Made by a program: the position numbers and the translations under genes
NCBI GenBank assembly: GCA_963576735.1
Contig: OY755171.1
Location: 2,046,001 to 2,110,000, forward strand
Direction: 5' to 3'
DNA: 64,000 bases
From: Bedellia somnulentella
Lineage: Eukaryota; Arthropoda; Insecta; Lepidoptera; Bedelliidae
In this document: positions 1-12,400 of the stretch, in pieces
Numbering within the stretch: the stretch's first letter is position 1
Layout of the letters: each line of letters opens with the position of its first letter
The notes under the pieces: model-generated
Databases searched by the model: none
Seen by the model: only the letters and a program-made list of their open reading frames with translations
What the model was told of the DNA's origin: nothing

Positions 1-35
1 TGGGGTAGTGCTATTCTAAGCTGACACTACACAGC
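1..35 (-). repeat. ATGT-tailed repeat, end of a copy
   Basis: It shows only the last bases (GGGGTAGTGCTATTCTAAG...ACTACACAGC) of the ~245-bp family that fills this window. Confidence 0.8.
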
Positions 36-333
36 TAGTATGGGATATGAACTCAAAGAACAGAAAGTTGAAAACAGAACATTTATGTGTGTGTCAATAC
101 ATATTTGACATGTTCAGGAACTACCAAAGATGTAATTTTGTGACATTGTGTGTTATCGTTCAGAAGATTTGCCTACATTATTTAGCCAATTAATAGTCGT
201 ATAAGTACGAGCCACCTGTTTCAGATAACTTCTATACACCTTAAGATCAATATGAGTCAATACATTATTAAAAAAAAATACAATAAATCTTAATAAATAT
301 CGCAGATTCATTTAAAAAGAAATGTAATTACAG

Positions 334-477
334 GTCCGAGCAATATTTATTTGCCAATTATGCGGTGATTTCTATGGTGATGAGCAACTGAAGTTCTACC
401 AACATCTAAAACAACATTACGAACCTCACGCCACCATCATCATCGAGAACCCGGTGTCGGATTTAGGAATTGATAAG
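334..477 (+). CDS. Zinc-finger gene, visible exon 1
   Basis: The acceptor is TTACAG at 328-333 and the donor AAG|GTTAGT. It has 48 codons, phase 0 to 0. It holds a C2H2 finger (CQLC, 13 residues, H, 3 residues, H). The preceding intron runs out of the window. Confidence 0.8.
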
Positions 478-3400
478 GTTAGTATGATTTTTAATTGTGT
501 TAAAAGTTTGTGGAAGTCATGTTAGAGCGCACACTACTGCGGTCTCACTCGCACATAGCAGCGTCTCACTCATATCCTACATCGCGGTATGTAAGTGTTT
601 ATCGAACTAAGCATAGATACAAATTATAAGTTGGTACACAGCAGGGTCTACTGGCCAGTATATTTTTGCTGTTCCCACAAGTTAAGTACAAAATGAGTAT
701 ACTAATACGCGATGCAAAAAAATTTTAAGCTTTTTACAAAAGTTACAAAAATAAAATACGCATAAAAGTAAATTAAATCTATAAATGTATCAAATTTGCA
801 TCTATTTGATTTGACATGTACACTTTTGTTTATTATGAACTAGCGACCCGCCCCGGCTTCGCACGGGTGCAATGCAAAATATACCTACTACAGAATGTCC
901 TTTTGGTTAGTGCTTGAGTAAAAAATATTTACTTACTATTCGTTCGACTAAAAACAAAAGATTATCAACAACAAAATATACCTATTCTATTCAGTTCTTC
1001 TATGAACTTAACTATAATTTTCAATAATTGAAAATGCTCGCCCTAATACTAAATTGTCTTAAGTCTAAATTCAAATCAAAGTCTTAATGGAAGAAATACC
1101 AAGAAATATGGTTTTAAGCTAATCCTATCTAACCTAATGTACTTACAATACTACTTATATAATAATAATAATAATAAAAATTAAAAGATAATCAACAACA
1201 AAAGATACTTATTCTATTCAGTTTAATTAATTCTTGATATTTTCGCGAAGCGCGGCCATCGACGCGCTATTTATAGGCACGAGCCGCCCGGGGCGCAAAC
1301 AACTACGACCCTGCATTTTAAATTTGTAATATCTTCGGTAATATTCACTTAAATTACATGCTGTAAAAAGCATATTGATCTATAATAAATGCACAATTTA
1401 TTTAAGGTACTTAATTGGATAAGGATTAATGCTGTATTGTTTAAAATCACTTCGTAAATAACCATTTTTTAGTAAAGAATAAAAATGGTTATGCTGGGTT
1501 ATCCCTAAGAGATAGACATATACCATCGCGGACTTTTTTGTTGAACTTTTTAAGGTGAACAATACTGTAGTACATTATTTTGGTCTATCTCGTAGGGTTC
1601 AGCCAGCGTTTGCAATATAAGCGCAAAAAAACGTGCTTATTTACGACATCACATTAGAAATCTTTAAATTTATCAGTGTTTCTCTACTATATTATGCATT
1701 TATTATACATACAAACCTTTCTTAAGAATCACTCTATCTATTAAAAAAAACCGCATCAAAATCCGTTGCGTAGTTTTAAAGATCTAAGCATACATACGGA
1801 CATACAGCGAAAGCGACTTTGTTTTATACTATGTATTGAAGTCTACGCTATGGTCAAATTACATATATACATACATATACTCACGGCTATAAATCCCTAG
1901 AAGGGGTAGCCAGAGCTAAGGAATTAAAAATTCCTCAGCCACTTTTGGAAAATTGAGTGGGGAAAAGATGGTAAATTAAAGGTTGTTGGTGATGGGTCTC
2001 CAACCGCATCGCCCAAAAATCCCTTAAAAGCCCCAATACCGTTAGTCGCCTCTTACGTACACCCATCGGTAGAAACGGGGTAGTGCTATTCTAAGCCGAC
2101 ACTACACGGCGTCAAATTGTTATGAATAAAACAAAATTATCCAGCCCATGACACTCTGCATTCATTGATAGATAGATTTTTAGTATTTTGTTCTGAATTT
2201 TCAACACTTGGATACCGCAATTTAGGATATCAGTATCGAAAAAGAGTGTTTGAGTGAGTTTGCTAATATGTGTACTAAACCCCATTAGCAATGTACCATT
2301 TTGGTGGTAAATAACAACAGATTACGCCCCTAATTAATTCTGTTAGACAACTGATCTTATGATCGCTCATTTATTTTACTATTTCAGATGACGAATACGT
2401 GTATAGTAGATAACGTAGCAACACTACCAGATTCCATAGTGGAACTTTCCTTAGAAAATACTATGCCAAAAACTTCAATATACCAACCGATAGAAAAGCA
2501 CATATCATACATAACTTCCAGTGAAAAAAGTCTTAATTACACGAACAGTAAGGTCCAATATTCAATGGCAAGTATGGACAAGGAGTGTGTATCGCCCGAG
2601 CAAGAAAAGAGTGAATTCTATGACAGTCTTACTAAAGTGGAATCGTTTAGTTGTACGAAGTGCAATAAGTCGTTTAGGAAACAGAAACACTGTGAACAAC
2701 ATATCAAGGAAATGCATAATAAGGTAAATATTTAACGGTTTTTATAAATACGTAGTTAGCAACTCAACTGTTAATTAGTTTATTTAGATCGAGAAATTTA
2801 ATATAGATTATTATTAAATATAGAAATTTAATATATATTAATATAGAATATAAATTTAATATGAAATAAATTAGATAGAGAAATAGTAATAAGAAGATTA
2901 GATGGCAGGTTTATATATTTTGTTTAATTTTTTACATTGTAAAGTTATTTTAAGTATATCTCGTTATTTTGTAACTGCATTATTAGAGCGAAAACAAAAC
3001 ATATTCCTTTCTTTTTTACACCTTAGAAATATTCATTTGGCGTTATATCTTTGGCGTTAAGTAATCAACTCGATTAAACTTACAGTCAGTAGTCTGTTAT
3101 GGAATTTTTTAACTATGTTTTTTTCTGCCTTTATCGTATTTCTGTTAAAGACCAAATAAATAAATCAGTTTTCGAATCTACCTCATTTCCAGCAAATAGA
3201 AGAGATGAACGAATTTAGCGAGCCTGAAGACCTAATGGAAGGAATCCATGTGACGGTGGAAGAGACAGGAGAACAATATGAACATACGTTACTGCCTACC
3301 CTTACCGTGGATAACGGGCATGTTACTAATGAACAAGTTAGGCATCATTGGTGAGTTTACCTTCAATAAATTGACAACTGTCATTTTTACTTTACAAATG

Positions 3401-6400
3401 AATACAGAAGCAATTTTTTTATTGATACAAAAAGCACCTTACAAATAACTTCAAATTAAATATTAATTTATTCATTTCCTAGAATAGCATAGCAATTCTA
3501 GAATAGCACTACCCCATTTCTTCCCGTAGGTGTACGTAAGAGGCGACTAAGGGTGTTGGGGCTTTTTAAGTAATTTTTGGAGAGACCCATCACCAAACAC
3601 CTTTATTCCACCATCTTTTGCCGTCTCAACTTCCAAAAGTGGCTGAGGCATTTTCAATTCTTCAGCTCTGGCTACCCGTTTTAGGGATTTATAGCCATAA
3701 GTATATGTATGTATGTATGTAAAAAGAATAAATAAAAAGGTCAATTAAATGAACAACAACAAGGTTTATAATTTAATTTAAATTTTTTTGTTCATGAAAA
3801 CCTCATGTGGGGATTATTACTAATAAATAAAGGATAGAAAAATTTCGACACAGGCGGGGAGGATCCTAGAGCGTCGGGTCATTTACCCGAGGTCGCGGGT
3901 TCGATCTTTCGAACTCGAATTCTTTATTTATTAGTAAGGTTTATAATTATAATTATTATTATAAATAAACAACTCCGAAAAATATCCGATCCAAAGGTCC
4001 TCATTACGCTGGCAGCGTTACTCTGCTGAACAGTTAGTGAAATCCTCTGCATCAAAAATGCCTCAGAGCGGTAGTCACAGCCACAGTCACAGAAGCAATT
4101 AGTTCTCGATATTAGATCGTTTTTCTATTTAAGTCTACTTTTCAAATCGATATCAATACCAAACATCCATATTTCTTTTAACTCCTAATCTATAATCCTA
4201 TTAATATTATAAATGCGAAAGTTTAGATGTTTGTGTGTTTGAGGCAAAAAGGTTCCTCTAGTACATAATTTATCTGAATGAAATATGGCAGAATACTAAA
4301 TTTAATGACCCAAATTATAACATAGGATACTATTATCCCGGAAAAAATATTAATAAAATATTTACGCCTGATTGAACTAAGAGTGCCGAAAAAACGCCTT
4401 AAACTTTGTCATAAGCAAATTTGACCGTATGAAGTCTGTCGGGTCAGCTGTTATATGTATATTTCTGTCTAATTATCGGAAATCTTACGAAAGTTGATAA
4501 ATTTTATAAGAAATCTAAAATTGACGGAATGTATTATATTCCGGTGTTATAAACTTCGTTTTACCTTCGCAACGCCGAGTGCGACAGGAAATATATATTG
4601 AAGCACTGAGAAGAGACCTCCTGGGGCTTCGGTCAAGGATTGAGTACCCCATTCTTCCTAATCACTTCAAAAATCATAAACCTTAGATTGCTATTGAATG
4701 AAATTTTAAATTCAATACTATTACCTCATGTACTGTTATGTTGAGTCAAATTTTTTTTTATGTCGAAATTATTAAAAATGTGCTTCGTATGATTTAATAG
4801 CACTAACCCATTTATTCCCGTGGGTGTCGTAAGACGCGGCTAAGGGTATTGGGGCGTTTTAGGGGATCACCAAAAAGCTTTGTTTTACAATCTTTTTCAC
4901 ACACAACTTCCAAAAGTGGCTGAGAAATTTCTTGTTCCGAAGCTCGGACTACCCATTCTAGGGATTTACAGCTGTGAGTATATGTATGTAAGTGATTGTT
5001 TTGCTATGTATGTGGCTAAAGACCCATCCCCTACCTGCTTTATTTCAAAATCTCACCCCCACTCAACTTTCAAAAATATCTGTTTATTTTTATCTCCTAA
5101 GCTCTGGCTACCCTTTTTGGATATATGTGTGTATACCATATGAATACCTCTACTATTATATTATGTAAAAACCTTTTCCTATATCAGGTACGCCTAAAAC
5201 CGCACTACCATTAATACTCAGCCCACTACCGGCCAACTCAGTTGTTCAGACGACGCGTACTGTCCGATGTTATCCCACAAAACTTTCAAAATTAGCTCAG
5301 AAACTTCTAAATTTGAAGCTCTGGCTACTCCTTTTCTATATATATCATACTGCTGAGTTGGTGCCTTTTTGGTGCAAAAAAATAATCTATCTTATTTTTA
5401 AAGTGTATATTGTAAATAGTAAAAAAAGATGTTCTTAATAAACGTTTTTACTTTTTCTTCTTCTTTCATATACATATCTCTACTATTATATTATGTGAAA
5501 AAAAAAATATTTTCTTTATAACAGGTACGCTCAAAACCGCACTACCTCTAATACTCACCCACTGCCGGCCAAATGAGCTGTTCAGACGACGCGTACTGTC
5601 CAATTTTTTCCCCACTCAACTTTAAAGGTGGCTCAGAAACTATTAAATCTAAAGCTCTGATTACTTCTTTTCGGATTTATAGCATACTAGCTTTCCGCCC
5701 ACGGTTTCGCCCTCGTGGAATTCTGTTATATTGCGGTATAAAGCACAACTGTAAGAAAACTTCTCATTCCCACAATTTCCCTCGGGAATATAACTTTTTT
5801 GCCGGGGTAAAATTACCCTATTATTTAATCTAAACTTCTAACTATACGCCTGTAGAATTTCAAAGCAATCAATTCAGTAGTTACGGCGTGAAAGCGGAAC
5901 AAACAAACAAACTCACTTTCCAATTTATAATATTAGTAAGGATGCATATATCTACCGGCCAACTGAGTTGTTCAGACGACGCGTACTGTCCGATGTTATC
6001 CCACAAAACTTTCAAAATTAGCTCAGAAACTTCTAAATCTGAAGCTCATCAAATCATGCATATATCATACTGCTGAGTTGGTGCCTTTTTTCTTCCATCT
6101 TATTTTTAAAGTGTAAATTGATAATTCGGTATGCAAAGTTTTACTAAAGTGATGCTGATTACAAAACCATTTCGAGATATTATGGTTATAGACAATATTT
6201 TCTTGAAATTATATCAATTGAAGCTAAGATGACTGTTATTTTATCAAAAAACTGCAACAGTGTTTGACCTTCAATGTTGTTTCAAAGACATGGTTTTGCA
6301 GTTTATTAATAAAATATCAAAAATCATAGGTTTGTTTAGTATAATATCGTAATAATTTCATTTGACATCACACATTCTTGATATGTTTTGCAATCATCAA

Positions 6401-9400
6401 CATTTTTATAAAGCATTTCGCTTCATTTGCATGTCGCTACGTGATGAAAACTTTCTTTCCTTTATTTATTAGTAAAACTTGAACATTATTATTATTTATT
6501 TATTAGTAAAACTTGAACAATCTTTAAAAAAACATAACTTTACAATTACTCATTTTAAATGGAAAATATTCAAATTAGTGTTTTATTTTGAAGAAGAGAA
6601 GAAGAAGAAATAATGTTTATTTGGTAATTAACACAAGACAATGACAAAATATATATATACAAAAAAAGAAAAAAAAAACATTACCAAAAAGGCCTTGACT
6701 CAGCACTCGCATGACAGAGTATATACTCATCATGCACTGATTTTCAGTCAAAGCCCTGATTTTCGTGTTTACTATCGAATAAAAATATTTAATTAATACC
6801 AAAAAAAACTTTGCATAGCGAATTGTAAAAAAAACATGTTCCAAATAAACGTTTTTACTTTTTCTTCTTCTTCTTTCATATACATATCTCTACTATTATT
6901 TTTTGTAAAAAAATATATTTTCTTTATACCAGGTACGCTCAAAACCGCACTACTTCTAACACTCATCCCACCGCTGGCCAACTAAGTTGTTCAGACGACG
7001 CGTACTGTCCTATGTGTCCCTCCCGTGACCACCAGCCGCAACAACTTAAAGGTTTGTTATATATAATCTTATTCACATACATACATACATATACTTACGG
7101 CTCTAACCCCTTAACGGGGTAGACAGAGCTATGGAATGAGAAATTCCTCAGCCACTTTTGGAAGTTGATTGGGGAAAAGAAGATAATATTAACGTTTTTG
7201 GTGACGGGTCTCCAACCACATCGCTTAATTATCACTAAAAAGTATAAAATAAAAAAGAAAAACAAAAACTTCAAATTAAAAACTAAACAGAAAAATTAAA
7301 TATTATTATTTTTTATTTAAAAAAGAACCGCCTTCAAAAATCCAACTGAAAAGTATAAAATAATTTTTATTTATTTTATTATGTACAACTCTATTCAACT
7401 TCTTCTTTTTGAAGTCGGTGCCAAACCAATTTTCATGACAAAGAAGAACGAATATTAGTGGCCCGCCCAAGTTGAGTGAGTTCTCCACCCCATCAGCGTA
7501 TGTCATCCTTATAAACCTTCCTTTTTAATCAATTAATAAAAAAAATCGCATTAAAATTCATTTCGTAGTTTTACAGATTAAAGTATACATAAGGATGTCC
7601 GTATATCCCAGACAGGGAGAGAGAAAGCGACTTTGTTTTATACTATGTAGTGATTTAGATTCTCGATCGTCTTTTTACAAAGTGTTAGAAGTATTGGTTG
7701 TGCCAACTCGGTGCATGCATGTCTCTGTCGAATTGTTAATTCCGTTAGTTTGAAATCTGATAATCTTACATAACCTAACCTAACGTTGGTTTACTATCTC
7801 GCTATCTATCTAAAATTATAATTTACTAGTATTTACAGTTTTACGGTGACATGTATATTATGATAATTTCTGTGCGGAGTGCGACGCAGGCACACCAGGC
7901 TAAGCACCGCTCACTGTCCCCCAATTCCATCCTTTATAAAGCGACGTCTTTGCGAGCGGAAGAAATTTCTTGATTTTTGAGCGCGATTGTGTTACCTACT
8001 GTTGTTGAGGCACTATCGATTGATTTATTATTCGTATGGTTTTCTCTATGTAGCAATTTTCATTTTGGATTTGTCTGTTTGGCACCGACTTCAAAAAGAA
8101 GAAGTTGAATAGAGTTGTACATAATAAAATAAATAAAAATTATTTTATACTTTTCAGTTGGATTTTTGAAGGCGGTTCTTTTTTAAATAAAAAATAATAA
8201 TATTTAATTTTTCTGTTTAGTTTTTTATTTGAAGTTTTTGTTTTTCTTTTTTATTTTATACTTTTTAGTGATAAGTTCTTAAATTACTCTGAGTTTTTTT
8301 AGTGAATTAGTGATAGTTTTTGAGAGATAAGTTTTACTGTCCGTTTATTTTATAGTTTTTTTAACAGGTAGTTATAATATTTGTTATTATGACTTTAGCT
8401 TACTTGTTACTATTTTGTTTACCTGCGGGCCTAGATAGAAAAGCAAAGGATGCTTTAAGGAAAAGTCGCGTAAGGGAGAACGAAACACCCATCGAAAAAA
8501 AACAAAGACTTCAGCAGAAAAGCACGAGCCGTATTTAAACTAGTTATCGCGTGGGATAAAGCAGTCATCTTTTACGCACTTACTTAGTATCGTATACTGC
8601 CATCTCATTCTAACCGTTATCGTGTCGATAACTCGTGCTTGCCCTTCAGAATGAGAGAGATCGTCAGCGTGCTGCTCTTGCTGCCGAAACAGATGAGCAA
8701 AGAGAAGTTGACCTATCACAAATGCGAAGAAACACTCTTATATATATGTAGCGTTGAGTCGAGTAAAATCCCTTGATGAGATGGCTTTAAGTGATATAGA
8801 TTCAAAGAAATTACTTAAATGGTTAAGACCATTCCGAAAGCGCGAAATTCCCCATGACGAAAGCGTCTTGATTGAAATTACCAGGATGAAAAACATGATG
8901 TTGTAATATATATTTTTTTCTTTAATATAATTAAGAGTAATTTATTCATGTTTTTATATACTTTTTTGTTCAATAATTTAGTAACTCTGTTTATTACTGA
9001 TAAAAAAACTTTATTAACATATATTGATAAATTTCTGTCTAGTATTGATAACTTTACATACATACTTATATTTCAAACTAAGAAACCTCCTTTTTTTCGA
9101 GTCGGTTAAAGAACTTTTAACCCATCTTCTAAATGTAACGAACACTTTTCTGAGATAATCGCGGACCAACACACATACATACAGGTCAAACACAGAACCT
9201 CCTTTCTTTTTTTGGTCGGTCAAGGCACTAAAGCCTTCTCCTAAATGTAACGAATACTTTTCTGAAAACCGCATCCAAATAGCTTAAGCCAAACGTGAGA
9301 TAATCGCGGACCAACAGACATACATACAGGTCAAACACAGAACCTCCTTTCTTTTTTTGGTCGGTTAAAGCACTAAAACCTTCTCCTATATGTAACGAAT

Positions 9401-12400
9401 ACTTTTCTGAAAACCGCAACCAAATAGCTTAAGCCAAACGTGAGATAATCGCGGACCAACAGACATACATACAGGTCAAACACAGAACCTCCTTTCTTTT
9501 TTTGGTCGGTTAAGGTACAAAAACCTTCTCCTAAATGTAACGAATACTGTCCTGAAAACCGCATCCAAATAGCTTAAGCCAAACTCGAGATAATCGCGGA
9601 CAATTATACATACATACATACAAACAATCGAACTGAGAACCTCCTTTTTTGAAGTCGGTTAAAAAGCCCCTATACCCTTACGATCGCCTCTTACGATCAC
9701 CCACGGGTAGAAATGGGGTAGTGTTATTTTAAGCCGACACTACACGGCACTTTTCGGCTATTCATATTATATTAAAATAAAATAAAAAATAAAATAATAT
9801 AATAATATATTTCAAAGTTAAAAAATGAATCTTTCTCATAAATAAAAGATGTTATTAAAGGAAAGAAAAATTTCGACACTGGCGGGGTTCGAACCCGCGA
9901 CCTTCGGGTATACGCCCCCGTCGCTCTGCCAACTGAGCTACAGTGTCAGTTGGCATCCAGCGCGAAATTTCTCTGTCCTTTGTTTCTTTTTTACACGTTC
10001 AAGTAGTGTTTGCGTTTCCTACCTCCGAATTTTAACTAATTCGGACGGCCACTTGTCTACCTTTTCAGATAGAATGCAAATGTTGGAAACGCCTAACTAT
10101 CACATACTTTAATGTTTTTTGACATGAATTCCTCATGTGGGGATTATTACTCATAAATAAAAGATGTTATTAAAGGAAAGAAAAATTTCGACACTGGCGG
10201 GGTTCGAACCCGCGACCTTCGGGTATACGCCCCCGTCGCTCTGCCAACTGAGCTACAGTGTCAGTTGGCATCCAGCGCGAAATTTCTCTGTCCTTTGTTT
10301 CTTTTTTACAGTGTCGAAATTTTTCTTTCCTTTAATAACATCTTTTATTTATGAGCATCACACACAGTCATTCGGTCCTTTTCGGACACCGATTGACTAG
10401 ACATTAGACTATCCAGTGCTCCATTAATCCCATTACCCTTTTTCAACACACTTTCCATCTCTAGTAAACACACATCCCAGATTTGAAACACTCGATTTTA
10501 CCCACTTTAGTCGGACCTACTTCGGATTCTTTCGTCTTTAGAGCAACCCACGCTTTTTCAAGATTTTCACCTTATATTGGGAAATATTTTTTAGTTACAT
10601 ATACATACATACATATACGTACGGCTATAAATCCCTAGAAGGGGTAGCCAGAGCCAAAGAATTAAAAATTCCTCAGCCACTTTTGGAAATTTTAGTGGGG
10701 AAAAGATGGTACAATGAAGGTTATTGGTGATGGGTCTCCAACCGCATCGCCCAGAAATTCCTTAAAGGCCCCAATACCGTTATTCGCCTCTTACATACAC
10801 CCACCGGAAGAAATGGGGTAGTGCTATTCTTAGCCGACACTACACAACTTTATTTTTTAATTAAACTATATTTATTTGGTGACGATTACGATGACGATTT
10901 CTTTCTGGGTTTCTGTTGACTAAAATCTTCTAATCGATATAATGGCTACGCTACATTATACGATATATGCCTTGTAAATACCTTCTGATAAGATCACTAA
11001 TTGTAATGTGCTCGACAAAAATGTTTTGAGAATAAATGTGTGAGAGTAATTTTCGGTCCTTCGGGGCCCCCCTGGGATTGGGGCCCTGGGCCAGTGCCCC
11101 GCGTGCCCTTATGGTAAAGACGGTACTGCCGCCGGTCAGCTAGTTTTATACAATACACATATAAGTAATATCCAAGACTAACAAAACAATACATAAATAT
11201 GCTCATCACATAAATGTTGGTCTTAACGGTAATCGAACCTGCAACCTCCGGACTGAGAAGCTAGCCACCTATCCACTCGGCCACGGACGTCGTCACCTGA
11301 TGTTCAGAGTACCTACGTTTTGTTGATCAGTGTGTTCACGTGACAAGGGGCAGCCCTTTACTCGTTTGGTACGAATACACTGTCACATGACTAAGTACAA
11401 CTCAGCCATTTGGGTTTCCTCACAATGTTTTCCCTCATCGTTGACTTAATAAATAAGACTCACATATAATGTTAGAAAAGAAATGTATGTGTAGGCCAAC
11501 TCAAAATTCGAATGAATAAGAGGCAGTGATGCTTCCCACAGAACAATGTCTATCTCTTTACTTTATATAGATAGTAATATGTGACAACTTGTTATTGGCA
11601 TTAAGTTTGTATTTGGATTGGAGCATTGGTATTAAGATATTAGGCTGTAAGATTTCCAAAGAAAATAAATAATAAAATAATCGCTAATAAAACTTAATAA
11701 TTCCACAGAGGAAGTATTCCAAAGGATATTCGAAAATGAAATGGAAGTGCCAAACGACCAAACGTTCCCAGCAATTATGGACCCCGAAAGACCAACAGAC
11801 ATACATACACCAGAAGAGAGTAACGAACACACAAAAGACGATGAAAAGAAGAAGGGGTTAGGGATTTCTTGTCCGCATTGTGCGAAAGTGTTCAAACATA
11901 GGAATAGTCTTATGTATCATGTTTTGTCGCATAGAGGAAAAAGGTCACATGTGTGTGCGGAGTGTGGCAAAGGATTTTATACTTCTGGGGCTTTGAAGGT
12001 ATGTTTCAAATATTGCTTTTATTAAATAAATATAATTAAATATGTTATTATCTTAAGATTATAAGATTCTTATTTTGCCGTGTAGTGCCGGCTTAGAATG
12101 TTGCTACCCCTTTCTGCCCACGGGTGTCGTAAGAGGCGACTAAGGGTATTGGGGCTTTTTGTGGGATTTTTGGGCGATGCGGTTGGAGACCCATCGCCAA
12201 AAACCTTTATGTTACCGCCTTTTCCCCACTCAACTTCCAAAAGTGGCTGAGGGATTTATAATTCCTTAGCTCTGGTTACCACTTCTAGGGAAATATAGCC
12301 GTCAGTATATGTATATGTATTTATTATCTTAAGAAGAGAGTAGGTTATTTAAGTAAATTAGTAATGGATTTCTAACCAAACTCCTAAAGCAGAAGTATGC

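Larger units (their letters stand above)
7229..9661. mobile_element. 2.4-kb composite insertion in an ATGT-tailed repeat
   Basis: It interrupts one minus-strand repeat copy: 7073-7228 carries one half and 9662-9751 the other. AAAAAG occurs at both junctions, a possible target duplication. Inside are a foldback (arms 7229-7426 and 8077-8274), two remnant frames and a 145-base tandem array. It ends in GAAGTCGGTT, like the inverted-repeat element at 28407. Confidence 0.65.

Noticed and set aside
6933..7051. Direct splice from exon 3 (3350) to 11709
   Set aside because: It gives an immediate TGA and the wrong phase; inserting 6933-7051 resolves both ends exactly.
9014..9564. Series of similar 60-80-residue minus-strand frames
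   Set aside because: Produced by the 145-base tandem array; no independent gene evidence.
9078..9655. CRISPR-like array
   Set aside because: Units are 145 bases with no spacer variation, and the DNA is clearly eukaryotic.
9875..9947. Functional tRNA gene (also 10190-10262 and 36991-37063)
   Set aside because: Acceptor, D and T stems pair, but the anticodon arm has only four pairs, an eight-base loop and no U33, and the unit is part of a multicopy element.
9849..10400. Open frames beginning [19 protein letters not shown] here and at 36796-37089
   Set aside because: They are translations of the tRNA-like hairpin element; the LAGFEPATF string is the translated T-arm region, not a protein.
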